A stretch of 64,000 bases of DNA from assembly GCA_034003245.1 (NCBI GenBank), contig JAVEYY010000007.1:62001-126000 (forward strand), written 5' to 3'. Shown in pieces: positions 18,785 to 27,128 of this stretch. Source of the stretch: Perlabentimonas sp034003245 (lineage in GTDB: Bacteria > Bacteroidota > Bacteroidia > Bacteroidales > Tenuifilaceae). The position numbers were made by a program, and so were the translations under genes. The notes below the pieces were generated by a model. The model was not told where the DNA came from, did not search any database, and was given only the letters and a program-made list of their open reading frames with translations. Numbering within the stretch: the first letter of the stretch is position 1; each line of letters opens with the position of its first letter.

Positions 18785-19930
18785 TTAAATTATTGATGTT
18801 CCATTGCTTGCTGTACAAGTGATAATCTCTGGATTATCTCCCTGTGGCGTTTTATAATTTGCTGTAATGGTTCGCTTAAACTCCTCCAGGGAACTATTAT
18901 CAACCAAATTAATTGTACACCCCCCAAAGCCTCCCCCCATCATGCGGGCACCCAGCACAAAATCGAGCGATTCGGTAATCTCAACCAGCTTATCCAACTC
19001 AGCACAGCTCACCTGGTACTTATCCCTCAGCCCGTAATGCGATTGGTACATCAACCGGCCAAACTGGGCATACTGTTTCCGGTCAAGAGCCCTGCAGGCC
19101 TCTAAAACACGATTATTCTCTTCCACCACGTAGGAGCATCGGTTCCATGTAGTACCATCAAACTTTTGCTGATGCGCTTGCAGCATACCCATATCCACAT
19201 CGCGAAGCGAATCAACCAACAAACCACTCTGCCTAAGGATATCGACCCCTTGGTTGCACTCATGTCTGCGCTTGTTGTATTCCGATGATGCCAGCGAATG
19301 CTTAACACCTGTATTCACAAGGATTAGGGAGAGATGGCTCATGTCCAAGGGGAAGTACTCAAAACCGAGCGAACGGCAATCGAGCTTTACCACACTACCC
19401 TCCTGCCCGTGCAGTGAGGCAAACTGATCCATAATACCACACTTAACCCCAGCGTACTCATGCTCGGCCCGCTGAGCCATTTTGGCTAACTCCATTTTAC
19501 TATATCCAAAATTGAAGATGTGGTTTAAAACGTAGGCCAATCCGCATTCCACCGCTGCCGACGACGACATGCCAGCCCCAATGGGAATATCGCCGCCAAA
19601 AACACAGTCGAAACCGGGGACTTTTCTCCCATCATCAGCAAACTGGGCAATAACCCCTAGCAGATAGTTGGCCCAATGCATCGAAATGGGCGAAATCTGC
19701 GTAACTGAGGTTCGGAAGCTCTGTGAGTAATCGTGGGCGTAGAACCGGTACTCATTCACCTCGTTAGGTTTCAATGCGAAGTAGATGTACCTATCGACAG
19801 CCGCAGGTAATACAAAGCCTTGGTTATAATCGGTGTGCTCGCCAATGAGGTTAACCCTACCAGGAGATTTAGCTAGTACTGGTGACGATGAGAACTGTCG
19901 TTCGAAGGAGCACTTTATCTTATTAATCAT
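18785..19930 (-). CDS. galK: Galactokinase
   Basis: GalK phosphorylates galactose to galactose 1-phosphate in the Leloir pathway. The 381-residue GHMP kinase has the galactokinase signature GRVNLIGEHTDYNQGFVLP near residue 25, the ATP-binding glycine/serine loop GDIPIGAGMSSSAA near residue 123, and the GHMP C-terminal motif ARMMGGGFGGCTINLV near residue 335. Its length is standard. No galT, galE or galM is found in the window. Together with the SSS symporter downstream it suggests a galactose uptake and activation module interrupted by repeats. Confidence 0.96.
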   Translation of the reverse strand: MINKIKCSFERQFSSSPVLAKSPGRVNLIGEHTDYNQGFVLPAAVDRYIYFALKPNEVNEYRFYAHDYSQSFRTSVTQISPISMHWANYLLGVIAQFADDGRKVPGFDCVFGGDIPIGAGMSSSAAVECGLAYVLNHIFNFGYSKMELAKMAQRAEHEYAGVKCGIMDQFASLHGQEGSVVKLDCRSLGFEYFPLDMSHLSLILVNTGVKHSLASSEYNKRRHECNQGVDILRQSGLLVDSLRDVDMGMLQAHQQKFDGTTWNRCSYVVEENNRVLEACRALDRKQYAQFGRLMYQSHYGLRDKYQVSCAELDKLVEITESLDFVLGARMMGGGFGGCTINLVDNSSLEEFKRTITANYKTPQGDNPEIITCTASNGTSII

Positions 19931-20196
19931 TTACTACTATTTTAAAATGAGATGCTTCATGCTACGCCAACATCGAAAAATAGATGGTTAGAGAAACCTC
20001 AATCTACCTGCTGGCGAATTTATATAAAAATACTCTACAATGTTAATTCAATTTTACCCTTTCGTTATCACCCCAAAATTTTGTCCCCCGATTGGTGTGC
20101 TACTCGACAAGGAGCAGGAGTAGATATCGAAACCTTCGCGGCATTGCCCATTAGCCGGGTCAATAAAATATCAACACCCTATCCAGGGGTACTTCC

Positions 20197-20235
20197 GAAG
20201 TGGGGGGGGGTACTTCGGAAGTACCCCCCCACTTC
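20197..20235. repeat. Near-perfect hairpin with G9/C7 core
   Basis: GAAGT plus nine G plus TACTTC (20197-20216) is followed after one base by GAAGTA plus seven C plus ACTTC (20218-20235), an inverted repeat with almost no loop. The copy GGGGTACTTCCGAAGT at 20187-20202 is also the reverse complement of ACTTCGGAAGTACCCC, so alternative pairings exist. It lies directly before the 21-bp array. Confidence 0.85.
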
Positions 20236-20445
20236 AAAGCTAAGTCAACTTAGGTTAAGGGTAAGTAAACTTAACCAAAAGGTAAGTGAGCTTACCAAAA
20301 AGCTAAGTGAACTTACCCCAAAGCTAAGACAACTTACCCCAAGGGTAAGTGAGCCTAGGTAAAAGCTAAGTCAGCTTACCCCAAAGGTAAGTGAGCTTTA
20401 GTAAAAGCTAAGTCAGCTTAGCCCAAAGGTAAGCGAACCTACTGA
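20236..20445. repeat. Tandem array, ten units of exactly 21 bp with internal dyad
   Basis: Ten consecutive units fit one 21-base register without insertions. Representative units read AAAGCTAAGTCAGCTTACC plus CC, and AAAGGTAAGTGAGCTTACC plus AA. Most units have an internal dyad, either AAGCT...AGCTT or GGTAAG...CTTACC, so both halves often change together. One frame reads as a leucine/valine heptad pattern, but stops interrupt it while the DNA repeat continues, so the repeat is maintained as DNA and not as protein. The array lies between galK and the zinc-ribbon gene. From 19931 to 20186 and from 20446 to 20495 I see nothing else. Confidence 0.9.
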
Positions 20446-20495
20446 ACAGCTACATGCACCTTATAAATTAGTAACCTATTGAAAGAACCCCTAAT

Positions 20496-21131
20496 CTACT
20501 CCTTAATCCTAAAAACCCGTTTACGGCGAAGCCGGCAGTGTAGCAGCTGCTGGGCCTTGAATGCCGGGTAATTATCCGAGGGGATGGTCTCCGCAATTTG
20601 GAGGGCCTCGGTAAACCGGCCCAGATTTCGATGCAGCTCTACCAGCATCAGTGTATGATCGATATTATGAGGATTAAGCAGATCGATGAGCGCGTTGCAG
20701 TTCGACTCCCAGCGCTGCTTGTCGTCCTTGCCGGTGAACCGTCGGGCTTTTCGCCTTACCCGATCGTTGTATGCCCACCAAATACGAACCCGGAGGTAAA
20801 TCTCCTCCTCGGCACTCCTGAAAATCTTGTTATCTATGGCGACAAAGTTATCATCTAAACTCAGGTACTCTGCGCTGGGCGCGTTCTCCCACTCGGGGGT
20901 TTCGGGTTCGTAGGGGTAAGCCATGCCCACCAGTGCCCCATCGTCGAGCCAAAAGATCTCTCCGCAACTCAGGCATTTGGTTATCTCGGGGTACTGTTGA
21001 TACATGGGAGCAAAGAATCGGCCATCGGAGTAGAATGTGGCACCAAAGGTGTTGCCGCTACTCAAGCTGCCTTTCTTTACAGTTCGCCCACAACGTGGGC
21101 ACTTGTAAAGGTAATCGGGACCTATCAGCAT
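20496..21131 (-). CDS. Zinc-ribbon protein with helical C-terminus, unknown function
   Basis: I do not recognise a named family. The 211-residue protein has two CxxC pairs, CPRC at residues 11-14 and CLSC at 53-56, in the pattern of a zinc ribbon. The second pair is followed by GEIFWLDDGALVG. The C-terminal half (about 100-205) is helical and charged and ends with a TPR-like pair of helices (HTLMLVELHRNLGRFTEALQ). There is no signal peptide, so it is probably cytoplasmic. It starts 16 bases after the stop of the membrane-sensor gene and is the last gene of a three-gene operon. A role in protein or nucleic-acid binding linked to that sensor is only a guess. Confidence 0.75.
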   Translation of the reverse strand: MLIGPDYLYKCPRCGRTVKKGSLSSGNTFGATFYSDGRFFAPMYQQYPEITKCLSCGEIFWLDDGALVGMAYPYEPETPEWENAPSAEYLSLDDNFVAIDNKIFRSAEEEIYLRVRIWWAYNDRVRRKARRFTGKDDKQRWESNCNALIDLLNPHNIDHTLMLVELHRNLGRFTEALQIAETIPSDNYPAFKAQQLLHCRLRRKRVFRIKE

Positions 21132-21147
21132 ATTTTAAAAATGCAAA

Positions 21148-21861
21148 TTAATCGAAATAGCTTTTTGCTTCTATATCTGGTATAGCTGGTTGTTTGATTC
21201 CGTGGTAGCCAATGTAAAATGTAAACAGAATCAACCCAAAATGAATAATCTCGATGGGGTGAAATGGGAATATTCTCTCGATAGATATCACAAAAAAGAT
21301 CAAACCTGTGAAAATTAAACCCGCCAGAATCCAAAGCGCAATAGCTTTTATCCAGGTAAACTTAGCTGGATGGAAACTGGGCGATAGCAGGTAGCTAAGA
21401 GAGTTGTTATACTTCCTAATCATTCCAACCGCAATACACCAGTAAAAACTCATGGAGGTAAGAAAAACCATGAAGTTGATTAGCAACAGGGTGGTGATTG
21501 GCCCCTTTTGAAGGAAATCGACAGAGTCTATATCAATAGGCTCACCCCATAGCAAGGCCACGACTATAAAACCGAGCACCGGCAATAAGTGGAGGAGAAA
21601 CTGCTTAGGGAATTCCGGATTTCTCGAGGTAAGCAGCTGTGTGTAGAAGTACAAGAATGGCCCATACGAAAGCGGAATAATGATAAGGTCGGGCAGCCAT
21701 GTGTAGTAGCTATAGTTTAGGAGGGAGTAAAACATCTCAAGCCCAATAACCATAAGCCATATGGCCAATACCCTATGGGCAATACTTTTACTGGGCTTGC
21801 GCAAAACCAGCAACGCCGCAAACAACGCCTGAACAATCCCTAGGTAGTAAATTGGCTCCAA
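21148..21861 (-). CDS. Seven-helix membrane sensor like AraC-family N-termini but without HTH domain
   Basis: The 237-residue protein has about seven hydrophobic helices and strongly resembles the membrane half of Bacteroidota membrane-bound AraC regulators: the opening MEPIYYLGIVQALFAALLV, the central LSYGPFLYFYTQLL, and IGYHGIKQPAIP after the last helix. In those regulators a cytoplasmic AraC-type helix-turn-helix domain of about 100 residues follows this point. Here the protein stops within 12 residues, and the next gene begins 16 bases later, so no HTH remnant exists. It is the middle gene of an operon behind a 7TMR-DISM/GAF protein. It may be a stand-alone sensor or a reduced regulator; the ligand is unknown. 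Confidence 0.8.
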   Translation of the reverse strand: MEPIYYLGIVQALFAALLVLRKPSKSIAHRVLAIWLMVIGLEMFYSLLNYSYYTWLPDLIIIPLSYGPFLYFYTQLLTSRNPEFPKQFLLHLLPVLGFIVVALLWGEPIDIDSVDFLQKGPITTLLLINFMVFLTSMSFYWCIAVGMIRKYNNSLSYLLSPSFHPAKFTWIKAIALWILAGLIFTGLIFFVISIERIFPFHPIEIIHFGLILFTFYIGYHGIKQPAIPDIEAKSYFD

Positions 21862-21876
21862 AAGAAAACCCGAGTG

Positions 21877-23898
21877 TTAATCTCCCTGTTCCTTTTTAAA
21901 CTTTTCCAGTTCCTCCTTTGCCCGGTGATAATTCTCGCGGTAGTACTCCAGCTCCTCGAGGCTTTCGCGCATCTTCTCCTCCTTCTCCTGAATTTCGGCG
22001 GTCTGCTCCTGAAACTGCTTAATCAGCGTAATGTTCCGCTCGTTCATTCTGGTGTTATTGAGGTTTATGGCGATGCTATTGGCAATCTTTTTCACAAAAT
22101 CAATCTCCTCGGGCTTAAAATCGTCGAACCTTGCAAGCTCAATCACACCAAAAACAGCCTCGTCGGTACTTAGGGGTGACAATAGCATGTTCTTGGGTAC
22201 ACTACTTCCCAAACCGGAGGTTACCTGATAGTAGCCCTCGGGGATATTCTCTATAACTTTCATCTCATTATCGGCGAAAACAGCCCCCACCAGTCCATCG
22301 CCCGGAGCAATACATCCGTTGCGCTCGAGCAACTCCTTGTTGCCACCGTAGTGGGCAACCATTTGCAGACAGGTATCGTCTTCGTCGTTTATCACGTACA
22401 ACGCGCCCAGCTTAACACCCATATACTTAACTACGGTGGTAAGCACTTTACGGCTGAGTACCTCAAAATCGTTCTTATCGGTCGACAGCACTGTGTTTAT
22501 GCGTGTAACCCCCTTGTTAATCCAACTCTGAATCTTCTCCTTTTCCTGATGCTCAATCAGCACATCGTGCTGCTGCATCAGCTCGCGGGTTCGCTCCTCG
22601 ATGTTACGCTCCAACCCCTCCTTCTCCTGCGCCAGCAGGAATGATAAATTCTCATTCTGATTAATAGCCTTGGCCGATTTGCTGGTGATGGTGAACGACT
22701 GTAGGAGCATAAAGATTACTAAACCATAGGCAGCAACGTATGGAGTCTGTATAAGTTCCATGCTGCTGAGCACATCGTTTATGGCCGTTGCATATAGAAA
22801 GAACATCCCCAAAAAGGTAAGGAATGCTCCTTGCCGACCCCGAAAGGCTGCAACTAGCAAAACTCCAAAAGTGAGGTATAGGCCCCCAACCAGAAGGTAC
22901 AGCTCAAATATCATGTTAAACTTGCCAAAAATGGCAGCTGGAGTAGCAAATATGAAGATTGAAATCAGAACGCCTAGGATAACAAGTGCATTTCTCATCC
23001 ATAGCGGAAAATCATCTTTATATAAATTGTAGATAAAGAGGGCAAAGAATGGAATTGTGCCATACCCCGAGAAATTGTCGAGGGTAAGCAAAAACTCCCA
23101 GTTGATATCGGGAATAATGTAGGCCAATAGCCTATCACCGGTGGTGAGGTTGCGCAGGATCATCACCAAGCTGAGAATACCAAAGTATAGGTTCGATATA
23201 TCCTTACGCCTAAACAGGTACATATTAATGTGGTTCAACCCTATTATCAGGATTATTCCAATAACAATAAGATTAAGAATATCGAGGTTTCGGCTCTCCC
23301 TCTTTATAGTATCGAACGATCCAAAGTACATGGGCCAGGCAATACCCGCCCGCCTATGGGAAAAATTCGATACCTGAACCACAAACTCAATCCTTTCGGT
23401 TTCCTTGCCTGAATAGTTTAAGACAAATGGAATATCGCCAATGGCAAACTCAGGTTTATGATCAGACTTTGATGTGGCTAGGTTTCCCGCCTGAGAAATG
23501 AGCTCGCCATTTACCCAAAGCTTGTAGCTAGTAAAGATTGAGGGAATCTTTACTCCCAAAATCTTTTCTCCGCCCTCACATTTTATATCTACCCAAAATC
23601 GATACGTAGCAAAACCGTTGCTGGGCAACTTTTTGCCATCAATGCGATACGATGCCCACGATTTGGGAATATGAACCAGAAAAGGTTCCTGAGATAAATC
23701 TTGCGTTTTAAAGTCGGCGGGCGATAGTAGCTTATTCCAGTAAAACTCTACATCACCCGTTAGCTTAAAGCTAGCCGATTGCTCCTGAAGATTATAGCTC
23801 GTTAAGTCGAGTACAGCTTTGTGAAGCCGATCGGTCCCCAATGAAGGGGAACTTATAATAATCGCTGCAATTAGAGCAACTATTCTAGAATATTTCAT
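21877..23898 (-). CDS. 7TMR-DISM membrane receptor with GAF domain and coiled coil, no output domain
   Basis: The 673-residue protein starts with a signal peptide (about 1-21). An extracytoplasmic 7TMR-DISMED2-like beta domain follows (about 50-190, with FATYRFWVDIKC and SYKLWVNGELISQAGN), then seven membrane helices (about 205-410), a coiled coil with ERTRELMQQH, a GAF domain (about 465-620, with VKLGALYVIND and PGDGLVGAVF), and a final coiled coil containing QEQTAEIQEKEEKMRESLEEL. Related Bacteroidota receptors usually end in a histidine kinase, SpoIIE phosphatase, guanylate cyclase or LytTR domain; this one ends after the coil. It leads a three-gene operon with 15-16 base spacings. The output must be in trans, if any. 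Confidence 0.87.
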   Translation of the reverse strand: MKYSRIVALIAAIIISSPSLGTDRLHKAVLDLTSYNLQEQSASFKLTGDVEFYWNKLLSPADFKTQDLSQEPFLVHIPKSWASYRIDGKKLPSNGFATYRFWVDIKCEGGEKILGVKIPSIFTSYKLWVNGELISQAGNLATSKSDHKPEFAIGDIPFVLNYSGKETERIEFVVQVSNFSHRRAGIAWPMYFGSFDTIKRESRNLDILNLIVIGIILIIGLNHINMYLFRRKDISNLYFGILSLVMILRNLTTGDRLLAYIIPDINWEFLLTLDNFSGYGTIPFFALFIYNLYKDDFPLWMRNALVILGVLISIFIFATPAAIFGKFNMIFELYLLVGGLYLTFGVLLVAAFRGRQGAFLTFLGMFFLYATAINDVLSSMELIQTPYVAAYGLVIFMLLQSFTITSKSAKAINQNENLSFLLAQEKEGLERNIEERTRELMQQHDVLIEHQEKEKIQSWINKGVTRINTVLSTDKNDFEVLSRKVLTTVVKYMGVKLGALYVINDEDDTCLQMVAHYGGNKELLERNGCIAPGDGLVGAVFADNEMKVIENIPEGYYQVTSGLGSSVPKNMLLSPLSTDEAVFGVIELARFDDFKPEEIDFVKKIANSIAINLNNTRMNERNITLIKQFQEQTAEIQEKEEKMRESLEELEYYRENYHRAKEELEKFKKEQGD

Positions 23899-24178
23899 AA
23901 ACAGGAATAAAAATTTGAATTATAAAACTACTTATTTTTCTTCAATAATCATTAAATGGGTTTATAAGAAATCCATCACAACACCAAATACGCATTTAAA
24001 CAATTACCAATTCTTTGCGTTATGCTACGATTAACAATGAAGAGGTTTGTGTATATTTGTGTAACAAGGATTAAAAAATTGAAAAATGCTATTCAACAAC
24101 CAGCCAATTGCTCCTATGTATTAAATTCTCTTACAAAGCTAATTGTATAATAGTCAAGTTAAACTCAATAATATTCGC

Positions 24179-25093
24179 ATGAAATCATTAAAATATATCA
24201 TTCTAAATCGCAATGCAATTCTTGTACTAGCCGTAATAGCGGGTCTAATTTTTGGAGATTATGCATCATTCATAAAGGATTACAATATCTACATACTGGC
24301 CATAACCATGACCTTTGCCATGACAGGGCTAAACCTGTTGGTAATAAAAAGTTTTAAACAGGTTGTAAAGCCCTTCTTTATGGGAGCAATACTAAACTAT
24401 TTGGTATTTGGAGCAGTAATACTTCCCTTGGCCTGGTTACTAATGCCCACTAAAGAACTTTTTTATGGATTTGTGGTAATTGTTGCTGCACCCCCTGGTG
24501 TTGCCATTATCCCCTTTTCGTATATTCTTAAGGGTAGGGTTGAATACGCCATAATTGCGGTAACCGGAGCCTTTGTGGCATCTATTGTTTTTGCCCCCTT
24601 GCTGGTAAACACATTTGCAAAGGGACAGGGAATTAGCCCTTACGATCTTTTTGAAACCATGATTCAACTAGTACTGATTCCATTGGCAATTGCACAGGTT
24701 TTAAGGGTTCGACCATTTATTAAGTACGTTCAAATTGTAAGGGGAAAAGTGGTCGATTGGGGTTTTGCACTTCTAATTTTTGTTGCTGTGGGTATGAATC
24801 GCCAGGTTTTCTTCTCGAACCCAACAATTTTACTACTTGTAGTTATTACCATTGTTATTGCCACATTTGGACTGGGGACCATATATAGCCTTATTGCTCG
24901 AAAAATGAAGGTTCCGAGCGATATAATTATTACCCAGAATATGCTGGCCACCATCAAAAGTTCAGGATTTTCGGTATTCACCGCGCTAATGCTATTCGGC
25001 AAGGAGGCTGCAATACCCTCGGCTGTGCTTGCCCTTATGGTGTTGGTTTACCTAATTTACCTATCTTTGATGGCAAACAGAAAATCGACCTAA
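24179..25093 (+). CDS. BASS-like (bile acid:sodium symporter superfamily) membrane transporter
   Basis: The 304-residue inner-membrane protein has about nine to ten hydrophobic helices and BASS-like features: MTFAMTGLNLLVIKSFKQV near helix 2, the conserved VVIVAAPPGVAIIPFSYIL core, and a C-terminal symmetrical half with NMLATIKSSGFSVFTAL. The family carries bile acids, organic anions or other metabolites with sodium; nothing in the sequence fixes the substrate. The frame is open back to a TTG at 24143, but the ATG at 24179 (MKSLKYIILNRN) is the better start. A -7 box TATATTTG lies at 24052-24059, 120 bases upstream, and is divergent from the sensory operon. The next gene follows 27 bases later and may be cotranscribed. 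Confidence 0.8.
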   Translation: MKSLKYIILNRNAILVLAVIAGLIFGDYASFIKDYNIYILAITMTFAMTGLNLLVIKSFKQVVKPFFMGAILNYLVFGAVILPLAWLLMPTKELFYGFVVIVAAPPGVAIIPFSYILKGRVEYAIIAVTGAFVASIVFAPLLVNTFAKGQGISPYDLFETMIQLVLIPLAIAQVLRVRPFIKYVQIVRGKVVDWGFALLIFVAVGMNRQVFFSNPTILLLVVITIVIATFGLGTIYSLIARKMKVPSDIIITQNMLATIKSSGFSVFTALMLFGKEAAIPSAVLALMVLVYLIYLSLMANRKST

Positions 25094-25120
25094 TATTACA
25101 TTCAATTTCTATTACACAAG

Positions 25121-25882
25121 GTGAGGTTTACTTTTCTAGGCACCGGAACATCGCAGGGGATACCCATTATTGGTTGCCCGTGCGCTATTTGTGCATCTAC
25201 CGATAGCCGCGATAAGCGGCTGCGAACCTCGGCGCTAATTGAGCACAACGGCACAACCATTGTGATTGATGCTGGTCCCGATTTCCGCCAGCAGATGCTT
25301 AGCGCCAATGTCCGCAACCTCGATGCCATTCTGCTAACCCACGAGCATCGCGACCATATTGCCGGACTTGATGATGTTAGAGCCTACAACTACCTTCAGC
25401 AAAAGCCCATGGATATATGGGGTGAGCCCAGAGTACTTGAGGCCATCCAGAACGAGTTTTCCTATGTTTTTGCCGATTACAAGTACCCCGGGTCACCCGA
25501 GATGAATCTACTGCCAATCGAGGGTAATGCTATTAGAATCGGTAGCATCGAAGTTTTACCCATTCGGGCAATGCATTATCGCCTCCCCGTTTACGGTTTC
25601 CGCATCGAGAACCTAACCTACATCACCGATGCCAACTCCATTCCCGAGCGAGAGATGAAAAAGATAGCAGGAACAGATATACTAATCATTAACGCCTTGC
25701 GAAAGGAGAAGCATATCTCACACTTCACCCTAAACGAGGCGATAAAAGTTATTGAGGATATTGCTCCAAAACAAGCATATATTACCCACATCAGCCACCA
25801 AATGGGGTTCCATAGTGATGTTCAACTCGAACTTCCAATGAATATTTTTCTAGCATACGATGGTTTGGTGATAGAAGAATAG
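25121..25882 (+). CDS. MBL-fold phosphodiesterase, PhnP-like
   Basis: The 253-residue protein has the start FLGTGTSQGIPIIGCPCAIC typical of PhnP-like metallo-beta-lactamase phosphodiesterases, with the structural cysteines, and the metal motif THEHRDHIAG (HxHxDH) near residue 75. Further ligand positions are RAMHYRLPVYGFRI and ITDANSI, with a late ITHISHQMG. PhnP hydrolyses phosphoribosyl cyclic phosphates; members in Bacteroidota without a phosphonate lyase locus probably act on other cyclic phosphates. No phn genes are in this window. The start is GTG at 25121, which gives the family's exact N-terminus; no ATG fits. Confidence 0.88.
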   Translation: MRFTFLGTGTSQGIPIIGCPCAICASTDSRDKRLRTSALIEHNGTTIVIDAGPDFRQQMLSANVRNLDAILLTHEHRDHIAGLDDVRAYNYLQQKPMDIWGEPRVLEAIQNEFSYVFADYKYPGSPEMNLLPIEGNAIRIGSIEVLPIRAMHYRLPVYGFRIENLTYITDANSIPEREMKKIAGTDILIINALRKEKHISHFTLNEAIKVIEDIAPKQAYITHISHQMGFHSDVQLELPMNIFLAYDGLVIEE

Positions 25883-25960
25883 AATGGGATTTGTTCTAAA
25901 ACAGCGGCAGAGAAGAAGCAATATTGGGAATTAATACTTAAGGTGATACACTCCTAGGTA

Positions 25961-26093
25961 ATACTAGCCGCAGAGCGGCGAGAATCGATGGAGACATTAG
26001 CGACGGTAATACCCCTAGCTGCAGCGCAGCGATAATATCTGTAACATTAACGCCACATACCCTATTCCTAGATGTAGCGTAACGATAATATCA
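25961..26093. repeat. REP-like palindromes, 3' side of the transposase gene
   Basis: GCCGC-AGA-GCGGC (25967-25979) and GCTGC-AGC-GCAGC (26018-26030) are hairpins with a compensating base-pair change, followed by GAGAATCG and GATAATATCTGTAAC. Weaker copies occur near 25995 and 26067. The first copy begins ACTAGCCGCAGAGCGGCGA and is repeated identically at 26773 on the other side of the transposase. Confidence 0.8.
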
Positions 26094-26096
26094 CCC

Positions 26097-26582
26097 CTAA
26101 TCATCCTCCCAACTATTTCCATCTTCAAAAAAATCAAAGAGATACCTATCGTCGTATTTCACTTCGTTCTTGCGCAGAATCTCCAGATATTCCTCTCTGA
26201 AAGGCGTTTTCCTATGTTGCTCCTCCTGATTTAGGATATACTTCACCACAGTATCCACCTGCAAACGCGAATGCGAAAATGCTCCATACCCACGCTGCCA
26301 CTCGAATTTGAAACGTGACAAATTATTGTACTTTAACCACGCGCTGCTCGATGTTTTAATCTCCTCCACCAAATCGGGTATTAGTTGATTTACGTTGTAT
26401 CCAATAAAAATATGGATGTGATCGGGCATACAGTTTATGGCAAGCATCTTGTGCTTATGGTTTTGGACAATGGAAGTTATGTACTTTTCAAACTCATCCT
26501 TCCAACCTCTCCTAATTAGAGATTCTCTGTTCTTGGGTGAGAAAACAAGATGTACGTAGAATTGGGTGTAGGTATTTGCCAT
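26097..26582 (-). mobile_element. Y1 HUH transposase of the IS200/IS605 or REP-associated type
   Basis: The 161-residue protein has the HUH metal-binding motif MPDHIHIF near residue 53 and the catalytic tyrosine in VVKYILNQEEQHR near residue 117, the signatures of Y1 single-strand transposases. Its length is usual for the family and the frame is intact. No TnpB gene accompanies it. Hairpin repeats on both sides, with a shared exact segment at 25961-25985 and 26771-26795, suggest it acts on REP-like DNA. Such Bacteroidota proteins are usually annotated IS200/IS605 family, but the single gene amid many palindromes equally fits a RAYT domesticated for REP spread. Confidence 0.9.
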
Positions 26583-26645
26583 AGTATTATCGATTTTTAT
26601 TTGTACTATATGTCGATTGTCAATTCACACAATTCTAATATTATC

Positions 26646-26880
26646 GGTGCGCTGCACCTATTATTGCCTACGCCACATGCCTACCTACAAATATTCACGG
26701 TGCTACGCACCTATACTACGCTAGCTGCGTTAGCAGCGAAAGTATCTGTAACAAAAAGAATACGAACAAAATACTAGCCGCAGAGCGGCGAGAATATTGG
26801 TAGCCGCGTTAGCGGCGGTAATATTAGTAACAAACGGCACAAACCCTATCCCTAGCTACGTAGCTGCCGGAAATATAAAC
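26646..26880. repeat. REP-like palindrome cluster, 5' side of the transposase gene
   Basis: Hairpins are GGTGC-GCT-GCACC (26646-26658), GGTGC-TAC-GCACC (26699-26711), GCTGC-GTTA-GCAGC (26724-26737), GCCGC-AGA-GCGGC (26777-26789), GCCGC-GTTA-GCGGC (26803-26816) and AGCTACGTAGCT (26853-26864). Several are followed by GAAAGTATCTGTAAC or GGTAATATTAGTAAC, the same tail as on the other side. From 26881 to 27100 I see no further features. Confidence 0.8.
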
Positions 26881-27128
26881 GGTACCCAACCCTTCTAATA
26901 CCCTCATACGAGCGAACCCAATCAATAATCCCAGCCTAGACACTTTACCTCAATCTCTTGGGGACAACAATACCTAAGAAAATAATTATTAGCAATCAGT
27001 CTTGACAAGGGCAATCAATTATTTGAAAAAACTCTATAAACTGCAGAACTTCATTATTCAAAGTGTTTCGATACTTGGATTCATTTAGATATCAAATTTA
27101 GCTAGATTTGTAGACAAAACTATTAACC

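Noticed and set aside
19952..20362. 136-residue open frame with heptad-like C-terminus
   Set aside because: The heptads are only the translation of the 21-bp DNA repeats, which continue beyond the stop codon. The N-terminal part has no resemblance to a protein and no start signal.
20236..20445. CRISPR array
   Set aside because: The units are 21-bp back-to-back repeats without unique spacers, and no cas genes are near.
26550..26777. 75-residue frame opposite the transposase start
   Set aside because: It runs through the REP palindromes and lacks any recognisable protein pattern.
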